10,326 nucleotides of DNA from Desulfobacteraceae bacterium (GTDB lineage Bacteria > Desulfobacterota > DSM-4660 > Desulfatiglandales > B25-G16). Under the pieces are notes generated by a model that did not search any database, was not told the origin of the DNA, and saw only the letters and a list, made by a program, of their open reading frames with translations. Location of the stretch: NCBI GenBank assembly GCA_028572035.1, contig JAPVWE010000029.1, positions 1-10,326 of the forward strand, given 5' to 3'. This document shows, piece after piece, positions 6,819 to 10,326 of the stretch. Position numbers and translations under genes: made by a program. The first letter of the stretch is position 1. Each line of letters opens with the position of its first letter.

Positions 6819-7544
6819 ATGGAAAGGTCATACGAGGTTAAACCCATTGTCCTGGGGAAGATTTGGCGGGATGGTGGTGCCTTGCACTATCTCACCTTCT
6901 ACGGCCAGCAGGGCTGGCTGCCGGTTACCATGTGGTATATTAAAGGGGCTGATATGCCTATCCTGGTGGACACAGGTGGACCAGCCAAGGAATTTCCCAA
7001 ATACAACCCAATGCCCGCCGAGGACATCATCTCCTTTGAGAAGGCCCTGGCTGCCGAGGGGCTTCGGCCGGAGGACATTGGACTCGTCATTTGCACCCAC
7101 CTGCACTACGACCACGTCCTGAATATCAGGAAGTGCATCAACGCCCGGATGGTGGTGCAGAAAGCAGAGCTGGACTTTGCCCAGTGCCCTCATCCTCTGT
7201 TTGCCCATCTCTATGACACAACAATGGCTAAGGAGTTACCGTTCGAGACAGTGGAGGGTGATGTGGAGCTTCTGGCCGGGATCAAGCTCCATCATTTTGG
7301 AGGACATACGCCAGGGTCTCAGGCAGTAGCTGTGAGGACCCACCAGGGTCAAGCGGTGATCAGTGGTATGTGTACTACCCAGAAGAACTTCGACCCACCT
7401 AAGGGGGTGGCCCACACGCCACTTCTGGCCTGCGGCATTCATGTGGACCCCATTCAGTCCTATGAGGCCATAGTTAAGATCAAGAGCATGGCTGACATAA
7501 TCTTGCCTAACCACGACACCAGGCTGCTGGAGGGGATGAAGTAA
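6819..7544 (+). CDS. Metallo-beta-lactamase-fold hydrolase, N-acyl homoserine lactonase-like
   Basis: A 241-aa single-domain MBL-fold protein. Numbering from the ATG at 6819, it has the early Asp of the fold (ILVDTGG, D51), the metal motif HLHYDH (H94, H96, D98, H99), a third metal His in GGHTPGS (H163) and the final His in PNHD (H232). Overall layout resembles the AiiA-like lactonase group, which opens lactone rings such as quorum-sensing acyl-homoserine lactones. The substrate is not established. The usual metal-bridging Asp after strand 'xxSGD' is absent: the sequence is ISGMCTT, with Cys at 185. Two starts are possible. GGAGG (6805-6809) lies 9 nt before ATG 6819 but only 3 nt before ATG 6813, so 6819 is preferred. 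GC is much higher than in neighbours (71 of 120 bases at 6961-7080), which suggests horizontal acquisition. It converges on ilvD with 8 nt between stops. Confidence 0.85.
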   Translation: MERSYEVKPIVLGKIWRDGGALHYLTFYGQQGWLPVTMWYIKGADMPILVDTGGPAKEFPKYNPMPAEDIISFEKALAAEGLRPEDIGLVICTHLHYDHVLNIRKCINARMVVQKAELDFAQCPHPLFAHLYDTTMAKELPFETVEGDVELLAGIKLHHFGGHTPGSQAVAVRTHQGQAVISGMCTTQKNFDPPKGVAHTPLLACGIHVDPIQSYEAIVKIKSMADIILPNHDTRLLEGMK

Positions 7545-7552
7545 GATTGGTC

Positions 7553-9190
7553 TTAGTCGCCGTAACAATTAATTCCTGTGAACTTCTTTCTGTAAGATTC
7601 TAATAACGGCGTAAGTTTTCTTTCCGGTGTTTTAACGTCCTTTAACCTCTCTTTAATCTCTGCATCGCTTAGCCTTACATTCAACCTTCTGTTTGGAATA
7701 TCTATCTCTATAATATCACCGTCTTTTATTGCACCAATCGCTCCGCCGTTATAGGCCTCCATTTCAACATGACCTATACATGGTCCTGTGGTGGCACCTG
7801 AGAATCTTCCATCGGTGATCAAGGCTACTTTTGTATACCCGGCCCCCTTTATTGCATCAGTCGGGGTTAACATTTCAGGCATCCCCGGTGCCCCTGCCGG
7901 TCCCTGGAAGGGCAGAACCACTATATCTCCTTCGGCAATCTTTTTCACTTCAATTGCATGGAGTAAGTCCTTCTCTGTATAGAACACTTTTGCAGGTCCT
8001 GAATGAACCATCATTTCTTTTTCAACAGCAGTTTGCTTTATTATTCCGCTGTTCGCAAAATTTCCTCTTAATACTGCTATCCCGCCTTCAGAATGGTATG
8101 CATTATCCGGGGTTCTAATAATATCATCATTTAATACCTTTCCTTCCTCTGCTATCTGCTTTATTGATTTTTCGTTTATCGTTGGAGAGTCTTTTATCGT
8201 ATGTTTCAAGCGGTTAAGAATTGCGGGAATGCCCCCGGCTCTGTCAATATCTGCCATCTCATGAGGCCCCGCAGGGATTATCCAGCATAGATTGGGAGTT
8301 TCTCGGGATATTTTATCAAACAAGTCTGCATCAATATCAATGCCGGCTTCTCTTGCTATTGCCGGAATATGTAGAATCGTATTGGTTGAACCTCCCATTG
8401 CCATGTCTACTCTGATAGCGTTTTCAAAGGCATCTTTTGTCATTATATCCCGTGCCTTGATATCTTTTTTCACCAAGTCTACGATTCTTCTCCCCGATTC
8501 ATACGCCTGGTCTCTCTTGAGCGGGTCTATTGCCAGGGTCGTTGCACATTTGCTCACTGACATGCCCAGTACCTCACTAACAACTGCCATGGTATTTGCC
8601 GTATATAGACCGACGCAAGACCCTGGCCCACAGACCATATCAGGAAGCATTTTTTCAGCCTCTTCTGCTGTTATCTTGCCGGCTTTGACCTGGCCAACGA
8701 GACCAAACCCTTCAATGGGATGGCGCTTGTTTCCCTCTATGACATTTGCCTTCATTGGTCCGCCAGTAAGAATAACTACAGGTAGATTAAGACGGGCTGC
8801 CGCCATTAACATTCCCGGGGTTATTTTATCGCAGTCTGTTACGCCAACCCACCCATCTAGCAAGTGGGATAAGGTCATAATCTCAACATTGTCGGCAATA
8901 TTTTCTCTACTTGGAAGGCTTAGTCTCATTTCCACAAACATGGCAATGCCGTCACAAACACCCGGAACGCCCCATTCTAATGGAACGCCTCCGGCATCTC
9001 TGATTCCTCTTTTTACTTCCCGGGTTAGTTCATTCAGATGGATATGACCGGGAATAATGTCGTTATAACTATTTGCAATACCAACAAATGGTTTATCCAG
9101 GTCAAAGTCTTCTTCTTTTAGGCCAGACGACATTAATAGGGCCCTGTGCGGCAGGGTCTCTATATTCTTCTTTAATATATCTGAACGCAT
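7553..9190 (-). CDS. ilvD: Dihydroxy-acid dehydratase (IlvD/Edd family)
   Basis: IlvD removes water from 2,3-dihydroxy-3-methylbutanoate (or its methylpentanoate homologue) to give the 2-keto acid precursors of valine, leucine and isoleucine, using an Fe-S cluster. The 545-aa length fits the shorter bacterial and archaeal form. Visible motifs are NSYNDIIPGHIHL (about 40-52), TDCDKITPGM (C120), GPGSCVGLYTANTM (C192), MGGSTNTILH (266-274), GNFANSGIIK (376-385), FQGPAGAPGMPEM (428-440) and DGRFSGATTGPCIGH (460-474), with the proposed catalytic Ser in RFSG. PGH replaces the PCN of [2Fe-2S] members, so an E. coli-like oxygen-labile [4Fe-4S] cluster is inferred. It is divergent: FVEM stands where GHxGM is usual. 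The ATG at 9190 has AGGGGG 7 nt upstream. Frame extension to 9235 would run into plsC. No other branched-chain genes are in the window, so a related sugar-acid dehydratase is a minor alternative. Confidence 0.88.
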   Translation of the reverse strand: MRSDILKKNIETLPHRALLMSSGLKEEDFDLDKPFVGIANSYNDIIPGHIHLNELTREVKRGIRDAGGVPLEWGVPGVCDGIAMFVEMRLSLPSRENIADNVEIMTLSHLLDGWVGVTDCDKITPGMLMAAARLNLPVVILTGGPMKANVIEGNKRHPIEGFGLVGQVKAGKITAEEAEKMLPDMVCGPGSCVGLYTANTMAVVSEVLGMSVSKCATTLAIDPLKRDQAYESGRRIVDLVKKDIKARDIMTKDAFENAIRVDMAMGGSTNTILHIPAIAREAGIDIDADLFDKISRETPNLCWIIPAGPHEMADIDRAGGIPAILNRLKHTIKDSPTINEKSIKQIAEEGKVLNDDIIRTPDNAYHSEGGIAVLRGNFANSGIIKQTAVEKEMMVHSGPAKVFYTEKDLLHAIEVKKIAEGDIVVLPFQGPAGAPGMPEMLTPTDAIKGAGYTKVALITDGRFSGATTGPCIGHVEMEAYNGGAIGAIKDGDIIEIDIPNRRLNVRLSDAEIKERLKDVKTPERKLTPLLESYRKKFTGINCYGD

Positions 9191-9915
9191 TATTTTACCC
9201 CCTGGTGCTCCTCTTCCAACATTGCCCTCAAACATCCAGTAACCCTTTCCATAAGCTCGGGCATGGTTTTCCTTTCGTAATTGACTGTTGAAATAGGTGT
9301 GCCAAGTTGAATTGTGATGAATCCTTTTTTCAGCTTGAAGGCCCCCCTTGGCATGACCTTATTGCTGCCTTTGATAGCTACTGGAACAATGGAAGAGCCC
9401 GATGATATAGCAAGTTGAAAGGCGCCTTTCTTCAATGGTTGCAAATGTCCATCCTTGCTCCGTGTCCCTTCGGCAAATATTACGAGTGAGGCACCGTTTT
9501 TGACCATATGAACCGCCTGTTTAACGCTACGCCTGGCCTTTGCTGGAGACGATCGGGAAATACTTATGTAACCGGCTCTCCTCATGGCCCAGCCAAGGAT
9601 CGGAACCCGCATTATTTCCTCTTTAAAAATGAATTTGAAATCAACCCGGAGACATGCCAACAGGGCGAATATATCAAAAACACTCAGGTGATTTGGAATA
9701 TAGATATAGGCCTTATCTTTATCTATTTTATTAAGCCCATGTATTTCCACCCCGACACCGTTGGCCCAGAGAATAATCTTAGACCAGGGGACAGCGACGT
9801 AGAAATGGACTATCCTGCCACTGGGGGAAAAGAGGGATAAGAAGATCGCAAAGAGTGACCAGATGAGGGTATTTATCACCCCAAAGAATGCCCAGATAAA
9901 TATGGATCTGATCAT
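9190..9915 (-). CDS. plsC: 1-acyl-sn-glycerol-3-phosphate acyltransferase (PlsC family)
   Basis: PlsC-type enzymes transfer an acyl chain to lysophosphatidic acid at the inner membrane, forming phosphatidic acid for phospholipid synthesis. Numbered from the ATG at 9915 (241 aa), an N-terminal hydrophobic segment (about 2-29) anchors the protein. The four acyltransferase blocks follow: NHLSVFD with the catalytic HX4D (H76, D81), FKEEIMRVPILGWAMRRAG (97-115), FAEGTRS (147-153) and IVPVAIKGS (176-184). Length is typical. The frame opens upstream with a TTG at 9936, but those seven codons lie in an intergenic repeat and have no Shine-Dalgarno, so the ATG is preferred, although it too lacks a clear ribosome site. 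The stop shares its last base with the ilvD start (TAATG), indicating translational coupling. The specific acyl acceptor cannot be proven from sequence, so a lysophospholipid or ornithine-lipid acyltransferase is possible. Confidence 0.87.
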   Translation of the reverse strand: MIRSIFIWAFFGVINTLIWSLFAIFLSLFSPSGRIVHFYVAVPWSKIILWANGVGVEIHGLNKIDKDKAYIYIPNHLSVFDIFALLACLRVDFKFIFKEEIMRVPILGWAMRRAGYISISRSSPAKARRSVKQAVHMVKNGASLVIFAEGTRSKDGHLQPLKKGAFQLAISSGSSIVPVAIKGSNKVMPRGAFKLKKGFITIQLGTPISTVNYERKTMPELMERVTGCLRAMLEEEHQGVK

Positions 9916-9924
9916 ATTATGTAT

Positions 9925-10011
9925 GTCATTAGTCAATAGTCATTTGTAATTAAGAGGAATGGTTAGGAAATTCCACGTTTAACCAATGACCAGTGACGAA
10001 TGACCAGTGAC
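9925..10011. repeat. Two inverted arrays of a degenerate GTCA-type heptad
   Basis: Four 7-bp units on the plus strand, GTCATTA, GTCAATA, GTCATTT and GTAATTA (9925-9952), are followed after 31 bp by four units on the opposite strand, covering 9984-10011 (read there as GTCACTG, GTCATTC, GTCACTG, GTCATTG). On the plus strand the second array shows as a 13-bp direct repeat, AATGACCAGTGAC, at 9985-9997 and 9999-10011. The arrays face each other and could form an imperfect long stem. The spacer holds GGAAT (9956-9960) and ATTCC (9970-9974). The region lies between ccsB and plsC and fills nearly all of the gap. It resembles the short tandem heptamer repeats known from cyanobacterial intergenic DNA. 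Confidence 0.7.
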
Positions 10012-10023
10012 CTTTCCTAAAGT

Positions 10024-10326
10024 TTAAAAGTAACTATGTAATCCGGGAAGATAATTAACACCAAAATAGGTGAAAAGTACAGAGGCAAAGCCGATTATGC
10101 TCATTATGGCCATCCTTTTTCCTCTCCAGCCCCGCACGAATCTGGAATGAAGCATTGCAGCATAGATAAGCCATGTTATCAAAGACCATGTCTCTTTTGG
10201 GTCCCAGCTCCAGTATGATCCCCATGCAGAGTAGGCCCAGACCGAACCCGTGATAATCCCCAGGGTTAAGAAGATAAAGCCAATAACAACACTATGATAG
10301 GAAAGCTCATCTAAGATTTCTCTGCC
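10024..10326 (-). CDS. Cytochrome c maturation protein CcsA/CcsB/ResC (C-terminal part only)
   Basis: The last 100 codons of a membrane protein enter from the right edge and end at TAA (10024-10026). The tryptophan-rich WWD motif is plain: WGSYWSWDPKETW (35-47), which handles haem in System II cytochrome c maturation. It is preceded by GFIFLTLGIITGSVWA (16-31) and followed by a family-typical end with GVNYLPGLHSYF, whose His (97) matches the conserved C-terminal haem-ligand His. Three membrane segments are visible, about 12-32, 43-60 and 72-92. Together with ResB/Ccs1 this protein exports haem and attaches it to apocytochrome c outside the membrane. The N-terminus and the partner gene are beyond the window, so I cannot say whether ResB is fused or separate. 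A CcmC/CcmF protein is less likely, given the GLHSY ending. plsC lies 108 nt downstream. Confidence 0.93.
   Translation of the reverse strand, partial: GREILDELSYHSVVIGFIFLTLGIITGSVWAYSAWGSYWSWDPKETWSLITWLIYAAMLHSRFVRGWRGKRMAIMSIIGFASVLFTYFGVNYLPGLHSYF

Noticed and set aside
6828..7208. Open frames on both strands overlapping the MBL gene
   Set aside because: GC-rich DNA has few chance stops. The +1 frame alone has the HxHxDH, GGHTPG and NHD motifs.
7542..7555. Small hairpin TAAGA-TTGG-TCTTA across the convergent stops of the MBL gene and ilvD
   Set aside because: A 5-bp AT-rich stem with no T-tract is too weak to call a terminator.
8292..9047. A 251-codon open frame on the plus strand opposite ilvD
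   Set aside because: It is fully antisense to a gene with clear family motifs, has no recognisable domain and is explained by codon bias of ilvD.
9191..9235. Extended ilvD start at 9235
   Set aside because: The extra 15 residues overlap plsC, do not resemble the IlvD N-terminus, and the ATG at 9190 has a strong Shine-Dalgarno at 7-nt spacing.
9925..10011. Possible CRISPR array
   Set aside because: Units are 7 bp, contiguous and degenerate, without spacers of uniform length and without cas genes.

Overview
The window looks like a bacterial chromosomal segment of moderate GC, most likely from an anaerobic or microaerophilic Gram-negative lineage such as the Desulfobacterota (deltaproteobacteria sensu lato). 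This guess is an inference. It rests on the smc-ftsY pairing, a System II cytochrome c maturation protein (CcsA/CcsB/ResC type), an IlvD that lacks the extra cysteine of the [2Fe-2S] class, and an exported LysM protein. No rRNA, tRNA, CRISPR array, transposase or phage gene was found.

Layout. (1) Positions 1-1021, minus strand: the N-terminal 340 codons of an exported protein with two LysM domains, cut by the window edge. (2) Positions 1022-1404: a divergent intergenic region. It carries a GC-rich, palindrome-filled block (1072-1237) bounded by an 8-bp terminal inverted repeat, which looks like a small non-autonomous (MITE-like) element. (3) Positions 1405-6433, plus strand: smc (complete, 1184 aa), ftsY (323 aa) and a hot-dog acyl-CoA thioesterase. 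ftsY and the thioesterase overlap by 4 nt. A long hairpin at 6465-6502 closes this unit. (4) Positions 6503-7544: a leader with a recognisable sigma70-type promoter, then a metallo-beta-lactamase-fold hydrolase that is clearly richer in GC than everything around it. (5) Positions 7553-10326, minus strand, read in the order ccsB/resC (C-terminal 100 aa, cut by the edge), plsC-type acyltransferase, ilvD-type dehydratase. The plsC stop and the ilvD start share one base (TAATG).

How the genes fit together. smc and ftsY are housekeeping genes (chromosome organisation and membrane targeting of ribosomes), often adjacent in bacteria. The minus-strand cluster mixes cytochrome c maturation, phospholipid synthesis and branched-chain amino acid synthesis, so it looks like a housekeeping string rather than one pathway. 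The MBL-fold gene is the best candidate for a late arrival: it differs in composition and sits between the hairpin that ends the smc unit and the 3' end of ilvD.

No clear new multi-gene system is visible. The least explained items are the MITE-like palindromic block, degenerate 7-bp tandem repeats in two separate intergenic regions, a metal-site substitution in the MBL protein, and a small interrupted reading frame on the minus strand at 6505-6651.
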